Assembly: GCA_026874595.1 (NCBI GenBank)
Contig: CM049308.1
Span: forward strand, 77,860,124 to 77,924,123
Origin: Sipunculus nudus
Taxonomy: Eukaryota > Annelida > Sipuncula > Golfingiida > Sipunculidae
Length of the DNA stretch: 64,000 nt
Direction of reading: 5' to 3'
The notes under the pieces: generated by a model
Told to the model about the DNA's origin: nothing
Seen by the model: the letters and a program-made list of their open reading frames with translations, nothing else
The model's database searches: none
Made by a program: the position numbers and the translations under genes
Shown here: positions 23,383-36,130 of the stretch, in pieces
Position numbering within the stretch: position 1 is the first letter of the stretch
Layout: every line of letters begins with the position of its first letter

Positions 23383-23626
23383 TTTTTTTAATTTTTATTT
23401 TTCTACAAAATTTTCTTATAACCTCTAACGTTTATTTCATTCGTAAGAATGAGAGTTACTACCGAGATTTGTTAGGATTCTGTAATCATTTAATTCAGTT
23501 CTTAAAATAAATGTAGTTCAAGGAAAGTTTGACCACCAAGTTGTCAGAAATTTTTGTTTAAAGAGTTATAAAGTTATTAACAAGTGTGATAAAAAAAATG
23601 GTTAAATCTGCTTTAAAATATTGCAG

Positions 23627-23742
23627 ACATTTAAATGGCTGTGTACTCGAGAGCATTGGTAGACCACATCTACTCATCACAGATTCCTTTAACGCTGATT
23701 ACACCCAGGCTCGGAGGAGACAGAGAGATGAGCAGCTTATGA
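23627..23742 (+). CDS. CPSF2: CPSF2 exon 6, residues 182-221
   Basis: Encodes [20 protein letters not shown] (183-202) and [18 protein letters not shown] (203-220), the end of the MBL half and entry to the beta-CASP domain. [12 protein letters not shown] is a family signature. Acceptor 'tttaaaatattgcag', donor GTAGGT (a weaker donor than its neighbours'), phase 1 (A|CC = T221). It joins exon 5 in frame across the 4.6-kb repeat-filled intron. Confidence 0.96.
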
Positions 23743-24341
23743 GTAGGTGTTAATTGGCAATTAGAGGTGTTAATTATGATGTGATAATCTTCAGTAAGGA
23801 GGTAATGTTTTTCTCAGTGTTTTTTGGTTTTTATATCTGGAGCAGAAGTTTATGTTTTATGTTTAACCAAGAAAAAATGGACACAATAAAAAGTCAGATG
23901 TCATATGTCTACTGGTAAATGTAACTATGTTTTTGATGTTTGATCATCCAGTTGAAATCACCATCTGACATTTAGGAAGTCAGTTTGTATTATATAAAGC
24001 ATTAAGGTGATACAAAAGATATCCTTGATTAGTCACAACTTGAATGATCTGTAAGGCTAACTGGCAAATAATTAAATAGAAGGGGTATACCTGGTATGTC
24101 ACATATTGTGTATTACATAGGTTTTTATCGTGGGATACCTTATCAGTACAGAATGATCTAGACCTTGGTTACTCACACAGGTCAGGCAACAAGATAAAAT
24201 CTTTACAGTGGCTTGTCCCACATTTTTATTCCATGGTGCTCATGGCATATAAAAGCCATTATTTCTAAGACCTAGAAGATCTTAATTATGTTTAACCTTT
24301 TATTAAATATGTAATAAGATGGTGCTTTGTTAATACTTCAG
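23743..24341 (+). other. CPSF2: CPSF2 intron, 599 bp
   Basis: GT-AG, phase 1, AT-rich. Nothing else recognised. Confidence 0.85.
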
Positions 24342-24430
24342 CCCTGATTGTTCAGACAGTCAGGAATGATGGGAATGTCCTGGTTTCCGTGGATACTGCA
24401 GGAAGAGTCTTAGAGTTGGGCTACTTGCTT
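24342..24430 (+). CDS. CPSF2: CPSF2 exon 7, residues 221-250, beta-CASP start
   Basis: Encodes LIVQTVRNDGNVLVSVDTAG (222-241) and RVLELGYLL (242-250). This is the start of the beta-CASP domain; DGNVLVSVDTAGRVLEL is the counterpart of the GGRxLIPxFALGRxQEL stretch of CPSF-73. Acceptor 'ttaatacttcag', donor GTAAGT, phase 0. Confidence 0.96.
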
Positions 24431-25554
24431 GTAAGTGCAACTTATTGTTTCAAAGTCACCTGAGAGAAGTACAATGTTTGTAGTTTGTACTCCCTGAAAA
24501 TCCTAAAAGTCTTATTTTTAAATTTAGGAGTTAAGTATCACAGGGGTGATCCCCCTTAAAAGTTCATGTTTTTTTTTCATTTGAAATTTTGATGGCTCAT
24601 TATAGTACAGGGAGATGTTGTGGCCACAGAGTAATTAGAAACAGACAGTAGCAAAGGAAAAGTACTTTAACATCTTTAAATATTTACATTTATATATATA
24701 CATATTTTCATATATTTATTGTCAAATATGGCCCTCTAGGTTTATGGATATACCAGGCGGCCCCTTGGTAAGAAAAGTGAGCCAACCTGTGTCTTACTCC
24801 ATTGATGTTTAGATGGGAATGTGAAGGCTTTACCAAATAAACCTTTATATTGTTATAGCTTGTCGCCCCAGCTGCTGAGTTGATCCAAAAGAACAGCAAG
24901 AATAAGTCTGTTAGGATAACAACATGATAGTTGTACATAAAATGGATAGCTCAGACATTGGAAGTTGTGTTTTATAAAGCCCATCTCCACAAGCTATTGT
25001 ATTATATGACAGGCTTAACTGATAATTGAACATCTGACATTTCAAATTGAAATGATGGTCTGTTGAGGAGAATAATAGTCTTACAGTAGATTTCTTGTAT
25101 GTAGGCTATTGTAATATGACAATGGAACTGAAAGTTAATTAAGGATATAAAAATGTCATGTTTATTATTATATTGCAGTACAGCTGTTGCTTCACATTAC
25201 CATTTTGTATTTATTAAGGAAACCTGGTAACTCAAGGTAGATGTTCATGCTGGGTAAAACCTTTGTTTAATCCTCATCAAAGATTGATAAATTTCAAAGT
25301 TAGGTGTTAATATTTTAATACATATCTAATCAGTGACATAATTCACATGTATATAATGTATATAGGAATTACTTAAAATAATTCATTAAAATCTTGAACA
25401 CCAGATGGCACTGACAAGCAAACTTTTTTCCATAAATAACAATACTCATATTTTAAAGTACCCTGTACCCTGTTAAGCTTGTTAATACGGCTTTGAACCA
25501 AAAAAAACTTGGTTAAATGTGACTTTCTTGAATGTTTCTTACATCATTCTTCAG
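24431..25554 (+). other. CPSF2: CPSF2 intron, 1124 bp
   Basis: GT-AG, phase 0, AT-rich. The minus-strand frame at 24708-24938 has no recognisable homology. Confidence 0.85.
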
Positions 25555-25653
25555 GACCAGATGTGGCGTACACCAGAGACAGGTCTGATGGCTTACTCCC
25601 TGGCCCTGCTGAACAATGTCAGCTACAATGTGGTGGAGTTTGCCAAGTCACAG
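25555..25653 (+). CDS. CPSF2: CPSF2 exon 8, residues 251-283
   Basis: Encodes [20 protein letters not shown] (251-270) and [13 protein letters not shown] (271-283), highly conserved in the beta-CASP domain of CPSF-100. Acceptor 'acatcattcttcag', donor GTGAGC, phase 0. Confidence 0.97.
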
Positions 25654-26245
25654 GTGAGCTACTTTGGCTGATAAGAATTTGAACATGCTGTTTGCTCATT
25701 TATGACTATTTAAATTACCATCCAACTTAAAAGTATGTCATCTTGATTTGATATGGAGTAAAAACACAATCTCATTTCAGCCAGTGACTTTAATTGAATG
25801 TTTCTTCTGTATTATGACTCTTTATGGGTATGTGAATGAATGAAGGCTTCAAAATAATTTGCTGGGATCAGTGATGTAGTTGAGTCAACACCATTAAAGT
25901 TAAAGTCCAAGTCTTTATCCATGAGGACTTTTTAAATACATTGAGCTCCTGATGCAAAGCTTAAGCTTGATTTATGGTCTTTTTTCTCGTGATATTTTGT
26001 TAGTTAGTTTGCACATGTATAAAAATGTCCTTACAGTATGTGTCAGAGCTTTCCCTCTACTGGACTCAAGATGGACTTGGCTTGATTTCCTGAGTCTTTA
26101 CCTCTGATTCGTGAGTACAAGTCTGAGTTCAGGACCCTCAAGTCTTGAGTCCCTCAAAAGTTGACTTGAGTTCTGACTCAGTCCCAATCCTAGCCCTTGA
26201 GTCAAAGTCTGATTGTAATGAGAACTCTCTGTCTGTACTGTACAG
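25654..26245 (+). other. CPSF2: CPSF2 intron, 592 bp, with ACTTGAGT-type repeat
   Basis: GT-AG, phase 0. From about 25875 to 26220 it holds many alternating copies of (G)ACTCAAGT / ACTTGAGT(C) and relatives such as TCAAGTCTTGAGTC, a self-complementary repeat running almost to the acceptor. Confidence 0.75.
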
Positions 26246-26368
26246 GTTGAGTGGATGAGTGACAAGATCATGAGGGCATTTGAAGATCAGAGGAACAACC
26301 CGTTCCAGTTTAAATATGTACAGCTGTGTCACAGTCTGGGAGAGCTTGCCAAAGTCCCGGATCCAAAG
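26246..26368 (+). CDS. CPSF2: CPSF2 exon 9, residues 284-324, last exon found
   Basis: Encodes [20 protein letters not shown] (284-303) and [21 protein letters not shown] (304-324), matching the vertebrate beta-CASP segment. Acceptor 'tctgtactgtacag', donor GTAGGA, phase 0. The next family segment should begin close to VVLASxPDLExGF; no such exon was recognised in the remaining 37.6 kb. The protein is therefore partial here: about 324 of some 780 residues, lacking the rest of beta-CASP, the acidic linker and the C-terminal domain. Confidence 0.95.
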
Positions 26369-26663
26369 GTAGGACACTTAGTAGTGTATTGTAGAGGTCT
26401 GATTATCTGAACACGTCTGGAGTCAGGGGCTTTGTCTGGAGAGAGTATCCCTCAGATCACCTATCGTTTCAAAATTCTGTTTTCTTTGATCGGGCTCCCT
26501 ATGATGTATGTTCATGCAAGCCATATGAGAGGAGATAAATTATTCATAATCTGAAAGACCATGGGGAGTATCCATTTACTGGTATTCAGATGTCAACTAA
26601 AACTGCACATTGAATATATGAAGAAAAACCCATATTAAGATATAAGCTTCAAACAATGTTTAA
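26369..26663 (+). other. CPSF2: Start of presumed CPSF2 intron 8
   Basis: Begins with donor GTAGGA. AT-rich, nothing else recognised. The intron is presumed to run past the window end. Confidence 0.6.
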
Positions 26664-26671
26664 GTATTCAG

Positions 26672-27240
26672 TAGTGGTGGGCAGATCAGTCAGTCGGTTT
26701 GCTGCCACTTTCAAGTGCTCGATTACCAAAGGCAACTATCAGTTACATCATTATCATGATAATGAGTCTTTGTCCCCAAATAACTTCCATATGTAACTGA
26801 GTTTACCAAGGTAGATGCGAGAACGGAGAAGGTAATAAAACCTCTGAGAACTGGCAGGGAGCTGCAGAATTAGCGGGGAGTTTTGTAACGAGATGTACAT
26901 CGCACAATATGGGCCGTAAGGCGTTAAAATGCTCCATAAATTCTCCAGGTCTATGCAGCAAGTAGATGTCCTGGATTGTGGTTTAATTCTTGATTATTAT
27001 GAATAATTAAAATGAAACTTTTAAAAGAATATTTTACTAATAATAGGAAAATATAAAAAAGGCAAAAACTTCTTTTCTTAAGGTAGAATTACTAAGACAA
27101 TGAGGGCTTGGACAAGAAAGTACAGTTCACAGAAAACTGCATGTTTCTTTATATTTGAATGAACTGATTATTAATCGATCATCGATCGGTTTGCTAAAAC
27201 CGATGATCGATTATGAAAAGGGAACCAACTCCCACCACTA
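26672..27240. mobile_element. hAT-type MITE with 8-bp target duplication
   Basis: The 569-bp element begins TAGTGGTGGGCAG and ends CTCCCACCACTA, giving 10-bp perfect terminal inverted repeats (TAGTGGTGGG). It is flanked by GTATTCAG at 26664-26671 and again at 27241-27248, an 8-bp duplication as made by hAT transposases. Near its 3' end is a palindromic stretch ATCGATCATCGATCGG...CCGATGATCGAT. It has no coding capacity, so it must be mobilised in trans. Confidence 0.88.
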
Positions 27241-27248
27241 GTATTCAG

Positions 27249-27394
27249 TATACTGAAATTTATGTTTAAATCTTTTAAAAATCAAAATATAGTTCCCAGT
27301 TGTGATATTTACTTACCAAATATATTACCAGAATGTGTTGAGATGATCAGAACTCCACAATATATAAATGTGTATATATACATAAGTTGTATGG
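27249..27394. other. AT-rich spacer
   Basis: Nothing recognised. Confidence 0.4.
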
Positions 27395-27660
27395 ATGCTT
27401 CCCGGTGGAGGCCGTGTAAACATTTATCTGTGTAAATAAGTAAATCTGGACCTGGATGCAGTCATCGAAGAGGTCACAGTGAGACAAGGTGACGTTTCTA
27501 CGGAGTTCCATCCTGTATGTTTTGGTTCCGTGAGCGCTAGTGGCCTATGACAGGTCCCCACACCTTACTATGAAGGGCATGGTACAGGAAACTCCTGACT
27601 CTGAGAAGAAGATTGGGCTGTGTATGGCCAGGCAGCTCACGAGATTAACCAATTCATGAT
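27395..27660. other. GC-richer island, nature unknown
   Basis: Composition jumps compared with both flanks (CCCGGTGGAGGCCGTG, GAGCGCTAGTGGCC, GCCAGGCAGCTCACGAG). One + frame stays open for 36 codons from 27435 (VNLDLDAVIEEVTVRQGDVS...), but it is not clearly splice-bounded and does not resemble the missing CPSF2 segment. It could be an exon of an unknown transcript, an old repeat or a regulatory element. Confidence 0.25.
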
Positions 27661-29293
27661 ATGACATTGCAATACTCAAATTGGTTCATGGACTTTTTGC
27701 CTTATATAACTCATAGCAAGACAACCAGACAACACTTAGGTATATTACTTAACGTGTTTACATAATATTTTGCTTTAAACATTGTCAAGAACCAGTGTAT
27801 GTAACATTAACCCAGTACCATTGAAGACACAGCAAATCAATGATTACCGAGTATTAGGTAGAGTTCAGTCTAGTAATAGATTTTTTACATTTATGCTTTG
27901 CTATTTCTGTATGTCTGCTAACTTAAATGAGGTATCTCATCAGATTCGTGAACCAGTAATGTTGCAGTATGCAAATATTTGTTCTTTGATTTATTGCATA
28001 GATTGCTAACTCTCAGTAGTTTGTTTGTTCTTTGTTGCCATAAAAGAAGATTATCGTAGACTTAACATCCAAATATAAAGGTATGGTGTGTGATATAGTG
28101 TTGTTCAAGGTGGGTTGTTTAGAGCTGCATAAATAGTACCCTTATACCTTAAATTGACCTCTGATAGAATCAGCTATCCTGTGATGCTGTACAGTCATAC
28201 CTTGTTTTCTGTCAAGGTAGTTTCACTTGTGGTCCATATCCTTCCAGCTGTCCAGTTCAGCATGGATCATGCTAGTGCCATTTTCGCCCTTTGACAATAG
28301 AGTCTCCCACCAAGTGTCTGAGTGCTTTTACATCAAGTATTAAGGGCCGCACAATAAGGCCAAATAAGGACAAATATCTTGCTCATGTGTATTCTTTTTT
28401 CACGTGTATTGTTAATTCATCATTAGTAGCCTGATCTTTAAGTTTACTGGCTGTTTACCATTATGTTGATGCAATAAAATGGATGGCTGTTACAGTGCAT
28501 TCCTGTGTATAACTTTGTCATGACTCAAGTATAGGCTTACCGGAGTTGTATATTCATGGCGACATACACATTGACACATTATACACATTGACATACTTGT
28601 GTATACTGTTAATGTCCTTACACAGAAAAATTTAGTATAAGCTCTTTCTTTCTGTGTTGCCATTTAAGCATTCTCCACAAGTAATTCAACAGTTTCTTTA
28701 TGGAAATGAGTGTCACTGATAGATAAATTTAGTCAATGTTTCCCCTTTTTATTTTTATTTGAGTTTTAAGTTTAATTAATACTTAATTGATACATTATAT
28801 TAATGTATTGTGTATTGGTGAAAGATTTTAATATATCTGGTTATCTTTGGGAAAAAAAATAGCAAGGTTAATATTAAAATAATTAAGAAGACATGTCATT
28901 GTTTTCAATTATCTCTTTATGAGATTTGGTATAAGTCCAGTTTATATTTAAAAGTTAAAAACTTTTGATTCAAAAGCTATGGTCTTGCTTCATTTAAGAG
29001 TGAAAAATACTCTGGTGGTAAGATCATGACAAGAATAAGAGCAAGACATTGCTTCACAGGGGGAAAGTTGCTTGGTTCAGAATTTTGTTGACAGGTGGCA
29101 GCACTGAGAATTCCAAAAATTCAGAAAAGTGAAGTCTGATTGCCTGAGGATCTCAAAAACATCATCAGCACATATAGAACTATTTCAGAGACACTGCAAA
29201 TCCTCAGGAATATACAAAATATAAAACAGTTGTTAATTAAGATGATTATACAGAAGTTCAGTTTTTGAAACATCCTATGTACTCATCTTGTTT
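27661..29293. other. No gene seen
   Basis: AT-rich DNA. Open frames such as 27782-28009 show no domain or motif. Confidence 0.45.
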
Positions 29294-29309
29294 CATATAT
29301 ATATATATT

Positions 29310-29392
<83 letters not shown>
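29294..29392. repeat. (AT)n microsatellite, about 100 bp
   Basis: Nearly uninterrupted AT dinucleotides with three or four substitutions. Confidence 0.92.
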
Positions 29393-29399
<7 letters not shown>

Positions 29400-29599
29400 A
29401 TACAATGGACATAAAAGGCTTCCTTTATTCTTTAAGGCTTACTAAATACAATAGGTGATCACTCTATAAGCATTTAATTTACATTCACAGTATCTTTTTA
29501 TTGATTTTAAACACAGCTAACATTGCATAAATATTTCATTTGAAGTTGGTGTATATTTAAGTGGATACTTTTATTACTTCATTTTGTACAGTGCTCAGT

Positions 29600-30200
29600 C
29601 TTAAAGGTAACAAAGACAAATAGGTTTAAGAATTTTTTTCTTAGTGAAGGGTGACCTTGACCTATTTTTCTACGTTTTAGAGCTGATTATAGAAAAAACA
29701 TTTAGAAGCTTATTTCTCAGGAACCATTGGCTGGATTTTCACAATACTTACTATGATCATAGGGAGTGATGGTCTGTAACTGCTGCTCAAGTTTGAGGCC
29801 GCCACCTGCAATTTCTGATTTTAAATGAATTTTTCTTGGATTTTTCAACTTTGGCCTTGTGAGCGGGATATCTCTAAAAGGATTCACAATAGGAATTTTA
29901 TTTCTTTGGAGAAGATGTATATGGACAAAATCTCGGTCAAGTTCGAAGATGGGTGACCTTGACCTACTTTTCAAGGTCACAGAGCTGATAATAGAATAAA
30001 ACTTAGAAGCTTATTTTTCAGGAAGCATTTGGTGGATTTTTATGAATCATGGTACATACCTCTCCATTTTAAATTTATAACTGAGACAGGTACAGATATA
30101 CATCCATGTGAGAACAGATATTTAGTACTTGTTACTGTTACCACCTCTAAACACTGTTCTTTTGGCTGAGGGCTTTTGTCAGCTTTTGCTGATATTCTAG
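29600..30200 (+). mobile_element. Helentron-like element, family E copy 1 (5'-truncated)
   Basis: The body repeats 'gggtgaccttgacctatttttc', 'gctgattatagaaaaaaca' and 'tctcaggaaccattggctggattttcac' in units of about 300 bp, matching 56912-57857. The 3' end has GGCTGAGGGCT (counterpart of the AGCCCTCGGCT start of copy 2), then the hairpin TCAGC-TTTT-GCTGA, TATT and CTAG at 30197-30200 followed by T. The expected 5' end is absent. The minus-strand frame at 29717-29980 is repeat-derived. Confidence 0.6.
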
Positions 30201-33200
30201 TTAGCAGAACTCGTTAGTTCTTTTACGGTTAATTTTTCTATCAAATGTTTTAAATTCCTTAAAATGACTGCTGTCTAATACCAACATACGTAAAAAGAAC
30301 CAAGATAAAACATGTTCCAGGTACTTTTTCCTTTATAGCATTTCCATTTTCAATCTTATTTTAAACTTATGAAAAAGAATTTTAAGTTAAGAGACTACAG
30401 TTTGCTGGACATGGATCTTAAGTATGCTGGGAGACCCATTCACATTTTGAGGCCTGTCTTGCTGGAGGCACCATTTTGGGCCAGATTTGATTTCATGAAA
30501 GGAACATCCAATAAATATTATTCAGCAGAATACAATGTTCTTCATGGTTTGTGTGGTTGTGGGAGTTACTGAAGATACTGGGGTTCCAGCCTATAGATGT
30601 ATTGAAAAGAGTCAGAGCTTAAAATTACACTGGTTGTTCAACTGGCAGCCAGTGTGGAGGGTACAGAACTGGTTTTATGTGTCCAGATTTTGATTTCCCT
30701 TTGAAAATTCTAGCTGCCACATTCTTAATTAGTTGTCGGAGATTCAGTGGAACAGATGTTGCTTTGCATGAAAGCTAGGTTTCCTGTGTTCCCCAAAATA
30801 ACTTTCAGGAAACGTATGACATGTGGCAGATGTCTTATTTTACCGCAGGTGTCTTTTAACTGTTACAAATATAAATGTTGTAGCATGTGTTTTTATCCAG
30901 TCTTCACATGGTTAATTTTTTAATTCCTACAACAGTTTCTTCAGTGAATCACAGTAATTTTGCAATTATTGGGATAACTAGCATTTGCTATCAGGCCTAC
31001 TGGTAGTAATTTTCAGACTAGATATAAAGAACGGTCAAATATTTATATATGACATCCATGAAGAGACTATTGGGGTGGCCAGGAGTATACTTAATATGCA
31101 TGAATACTAAAACCGATGGGACTAGTTGTAGATTTAAATGTCACCAGAATCAGAATCCTGTATGAGATGCAGGTTCATTCATATTTGATTGCGGTGGAAA
31201 TTGTTGTCTAAGTTTTCAGACGGGTAGACTCCATTCTTTCTCGAATGTCTTGACACAACAGTAAATAATAAATGGTCGTCTGGCCCCTCCCTGCAGGTGG
31301 GTTCTTGCATCGTCAGGCTGAGTTGTGTTTGTTTATGTATATCTTCTGTTATTCAAAGAATTGCCATGGGGAACGAAGCTGTGTGGTCATGAATGCTGGC
31401 ATGGAAGGCGGATAATAAGTAAGAGTGTGATGGATGGCAGCTGTGTAAAGCTTTTTTATCCATTAACACTTCCAGCATTGTTTATTTTTTAGCGTCCTCA
31501 GACAGTTGACTGTACCATGAACAGATGTTGTTAAGCAGCAGTCATATTCCCCAAGGGGTAACACCCGATCAGCAGGAGAGCTATCATGGATTATGGCAGT
31601 GTGTTTGTGTGTGTATGAATATCTGTTTAAGGGGCCTATTCTGATTTTCAACGCCTATAAAATAAGGATGATCCATTAAATCTTGTATAAAGTAAGGCCA
31701 GAAAATGCTGATCCAACTGCTCACAGGCTGTGTGTTTTGATAATATCTGCTTGTTTATAACATGTGACGGGCTCACCAAAATATTCCAAACACATTCAAC
31801 AGTGACATCTGGTGGCAAGTCAGACAAAGCAGAGTTTTACAAAGTATGTTTTGCACCTAGTGATCTATTGGTTTCACCACGTGCAACCAACCACCTAATG
31901 TTACATGGTTTTTCTGTTTTTCAACATCGTTGTTTACTATTATAACAGCTGTAGCTCATACATCTCTCTCAGAGGAATTATAAGAATTTTTTTTTTTCAA
32001 AAGGAATTACTTAGAGTATACCAATATAAACAGAGAGTAAGGCAGAAATCATATAAAATCTATAGAAAAGGTACTTGAATAGCTGGCTTTAACAATGACT
32101 CTATGTAAGTATGTATATGTGAATATGAAATTTTATATTATACATTAATCTTAAACATTGTAAAATTTGAATCATAGAAATGTATTAGGAAAAGAGTTAA
32201 TTATAATTGTAATATTCCTCTTAATTTATTTGAAAAAAACTATCCAAATCTCTTTTACTTTATTATTTAGCTCCATTTTCATAACTCTTTAATCTTCATT
32301 TAGAAGAAATAATGTTTTTGGCAATGGTCCAACAGTAATAGCATCCATTTTCATATTGTGATCTTGAAATGCTGAGAGTATAAGTAGCATGCCATCTTTT
32401 TTTGTAAATAAATATTTAAAATTGAGGTATGCTCTTTGCAAAGCATTTTACCCATAGGCCTACTACCTATATCGTAAGTGCTGTTTGTTTTGACCTCGTA
32501 TCCTGAATCGCTACACCAGAGGGGAGCACTGTATTTTGGTCCAATTAGATGAGACCCTGAGCTTGAAGACACGACCTCAGCAAAATGGTGTACCAGCCAA
32601 GCGAGGAATACACGAAGCCAATGTTGTTCATTTCGTTTTGAGTGACAGCTCATCACCCTGACAACCATTTGAACAGGCTAACGGCCCAGAGAGAATGGCC
32701 CGGCACATTTTTAACTGGCATTTGGTTTGATGCTAGTCACATCATACGCATATGTTTTTTTTCAGCAGACAGACGCACCACCTGGTGTCTAAGTGTATCA
32801 TAAATGGTCAAACCAGGCAGCGGGAAAAATCAGTAGCTTCTTTAGAAGTGCAAGATTTCCGCTGCCTCTTGAGTGTAAAATTGAGGATGAAACTTCAAAA
32901 TTCATAACTGATTAAAGGCATAGAAATAATTTGACATATCACAAGTATTTGTTTGCAACTGTCAGGGATTTTGAAAACTGTATCAAGAGAGCTCATTATT
33001 GTAATGGTCTGACAGCTTGACATCTCTTTATCTGTGCAGGAGGTCTATTATTTATGGTAAAGGTTTATTTTATAAGTCTTCTAGTTTCTTGTTATTTTTT
33101 TGTCCAATTAGTTGACGCTTATCTTTTTGTCACATGGTAATCGTAATTATTCGTCTGTGACTGTCAGAGTTGGGTACAAGTCTGCCTGCTTGTTCTCAAC

Positions 33201-33750
33201 AAAAATGAATGATACATGATATGCATTAATGATATGTTTCATTTATCATTTAGAGCCATTTGAATGAATCCCAGAGTATGGAAGTTAAAGGAATAATTGT
33301 TGCACACCTCTTCTCTACTATGATCTATTAGTATTGTGTGTGTAAATCCCTGCAATGAATTAGTAATGTCAGAAGATATCTTGTATGTATTATTTACTAT
33401 TGTACTTGAAATTGTAGCAAATGTGATCATTCATGATATGTCTTCTTAACCCTTTACTGTTTATTTTAGAATTTAGACAAATTCTGACTCATTTTACAGG
33501 CAGTATATTACTCTAACCTTTATTGTTTTTTTACCTTATTTCAGCAGTTCCTAATGAGAGGATCTGATTTAGGTTTATGGGAATCTCTAGAACTGTAAAT
33601 GAATAAACAATGTGTATGACATCAGAGAACCTCCCAAAATAAGGGAGTTTTAGGAGCCAGTTATTTAAGAGCCTCTGAGATGTAAAGCCTTCATGTAATG
33701 GTACAGCATACATAACTGATAACTAACTTTATGGACATAAACACATAATA
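30201..33750. other. No gene seen
   Basis: Presumed intronic AT-rich DNA. Open frames (30369-30572, 31463-31651, 31730-31945, 32351-32668, 33239-33430) lack recognisable domains, and I could not link them by splice sites to CPSF2. Confidence 0.4.
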
Positions 33751-33815
33751 CAGTAAGACCTCACATAACGACCACTTTGGTTTAGCGACCACCTCAAAAT
33801 AACGGCTACTTTTTC
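33751..33815 (+). mobile_element. Possible pogo/Tigger-like terminal repeat remnant
   Basis: CAGTAAGACCTCACATAACGACCACTT follows TA, resembling the CAGTAAAACCTC...AACGACC terminus of pogo/Tigger and related transposons, then 'AGCGACCACCTC' and 'AACGGCTACTT'. No opposite end was found, so it is a fragment at best. Confidence 0.35.
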
Positions 33816-36130
33816 ACAGTCCCAATTCTTTTTTTAGTTCTATTTATCAGACCTTGCTTAATTTTAAGATTTCAGTGGATATTGAATCATATTGGAATAT
33901 GGATGTAATGATTGGGCACTACTGGCAGTCCTGATAGATAATGTACAACATCTTATTGTTAACATTTGTTGAAAATATTGTGTAATCATGATTGGTGAGG
34001 CCAAGCAGTAGCTGAATAATGTGGCTTAGAAATAATGGAAGCACTGCCACCCAAATGTCTGATGTCTTCTAATTGACATTTTTAGTGAAGAAAACTGCCA
34101 TTTTGGAGTTTATACAAGGAACAACAGGAAGTTAAAGGGAACAAAAATAAGTTTTGCTGAATGGGACAAAGGTAGCAAAAAGTGCCACTAATGCATAAAA
34201 TACAGGACTCAAAACCAAATCGTTGAATAACAAAAAAGTCAACAGCATTGCCTTTCTTTAAGTCCACCCTTTCCAAATTTACTTTGAATCTGACATTACT
34301 TTTTGATGTACACATATGTACGCAGACAAACAAACAGACAGATAAAGGAAGAAATGAACAAACATACATACATGGCCACATTTACATCAGCCCCACTGTG
34401 TAATGATTACTTTATTTCCTCATGAATCACATATCAGCAAATTTCACCAGAAACTGACATTAATGTTTTCAAGATATCTCTGACAGACTGATGGATGATT
34501 ACAAAACCTCCGCACAGAATTGAGGAAGAGGTCAAACCTCCGATTTATGAACGATGATTAGAACAAGTCTGACTGATTATGTGATTGTATCCTTTTGCTG
34601 CTGTTATTTTATACTTCCTGCCTGAGTAGATCATTGATACCACGAATGTTACTAAAAATAGACTCTGGGGAGACAGAAACAACTCAGCTATGGCCGTAAC
34701 AGTTGCTGAGAATGCTCGTAAACTCTTCAGCTGTAATTGGACTAGGGTCTCTCTGTATGTGTCCTGGCCTCATCATAACTAATGATGTGTAGAATTATTT
34801 CTACTTGCTGAGACGACTGTATCCCATGCAATTTAATGGATGTTTAAACAGAATTTAGAGGGGCGGCAAATTACCCATTGCAGATTATTTTTAGCTGCTA
34901 AGAATCTCTTAGAATCAAAATGTTTCAGCCTTGATTTTTATTGTTAAGGCAAATGGGTGTTGAAATTGAGTTTCTCTGGTTCAGAAAAAACCAAGACCAA
35001 TGAGAAAATTGTTGTTTTCATACTTTATATTTAATTTTAGACCATTTTGGTAGATATTTTCCAATGCTTAATTATCAAATCCAAAAGATGCGACAATTAG
35101 GTGATGAAGTGCTAGGAATTAAGAAAATCTGCGATACATAGCAGTAACTGATGAGGAGCTTTAAGACCTTTCACAGAAAGTCAGTTTGAAAGAAAATAAA
35201 CTCATGATTAAAATCAGGCTTCTTCCATCAATTTACATGTTATAGTATGGAATCCTGCTGATTGTGAAGAGTCTGAGCTTGTTTTTTAGAGCCAGGGATA
35301 TGGAGACAATTCATGTTTTCAATAACCAGACTTGTCAAAATAAATTTCCTGTGCAGCATATACAAACATATGTTCCAAATAATAAAATTCAGTGAACAAC
35401 TTTGTTTCAACAAATAGTTTCATTTCGAATGTTACAAATATAGTCAGCCAATTTGCTAACAGTTACAACTAAATTTTGCCCAATTGGCAGACCTTAGGCA
35501 TTGAGTTAAAAAATAACTGTAATACTGTGCCTTAATGAATGTTGTTATTGGTAGAGGAAACAATTAGTGTACACACATTTTTTTTACATCATCTTTAAAT
35601 GGTGGTATTAAATTGCAAGAGAAGAAATCAAAAGTAAAAATTAATCACTGTGTTTATACTATTAGTTTATTATATTGCTGTCATGCAATAAAATTACTCT
35701 CTTTGATTCTTGGCCAGCAAGTTTTAATCACAGTATTTGTGATCTCTTGTTCAAATGATGATGATGAATAGATGCTTCATAAAATGACAATTTAATTCAC
35801 AAAACTCCTACTTGAAATCACAACAATATTCTTGACAAGAATCAAGGCTGTTCGCTCTCTGATGTCAGTCCATCTTACACCTGGGCATTTACTTGTGGGC
35901 AGGATATCTCAGAAAGTATTAAACATGGGTACTTCATTTCTGTAACAAAATACCAACTAATCATTTGGTTTTATTGACAAACAAAATATTTTTTTCATTT
36001 TAGATTGCTCCAAAGAATCCTTGTTTTGATGTCACTTTGCCTAGTCATTTCTTTTTAATAATCATCAGCTAGACATTTATACTTACAAATCATTTGTTTA
36101 AACTTTAAAGTTATTCTATGGATTTTTTTT
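33816..36130. other. No gene seen
   Basis: AT-rich DNA without recognisable exon or element. Confidence 0.4.

Larger units (their letters stand above)
18992..23626 (+). other. CPSF2: CPSF2 intron, 4635 bp, filled by nested elements
   Basis: GT-AG, phase 2. About 4.17 kb of this intron (19211-23382) is a family B element with a family F element inside it. The remainder is AT-rich. Confidence 0.85.
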
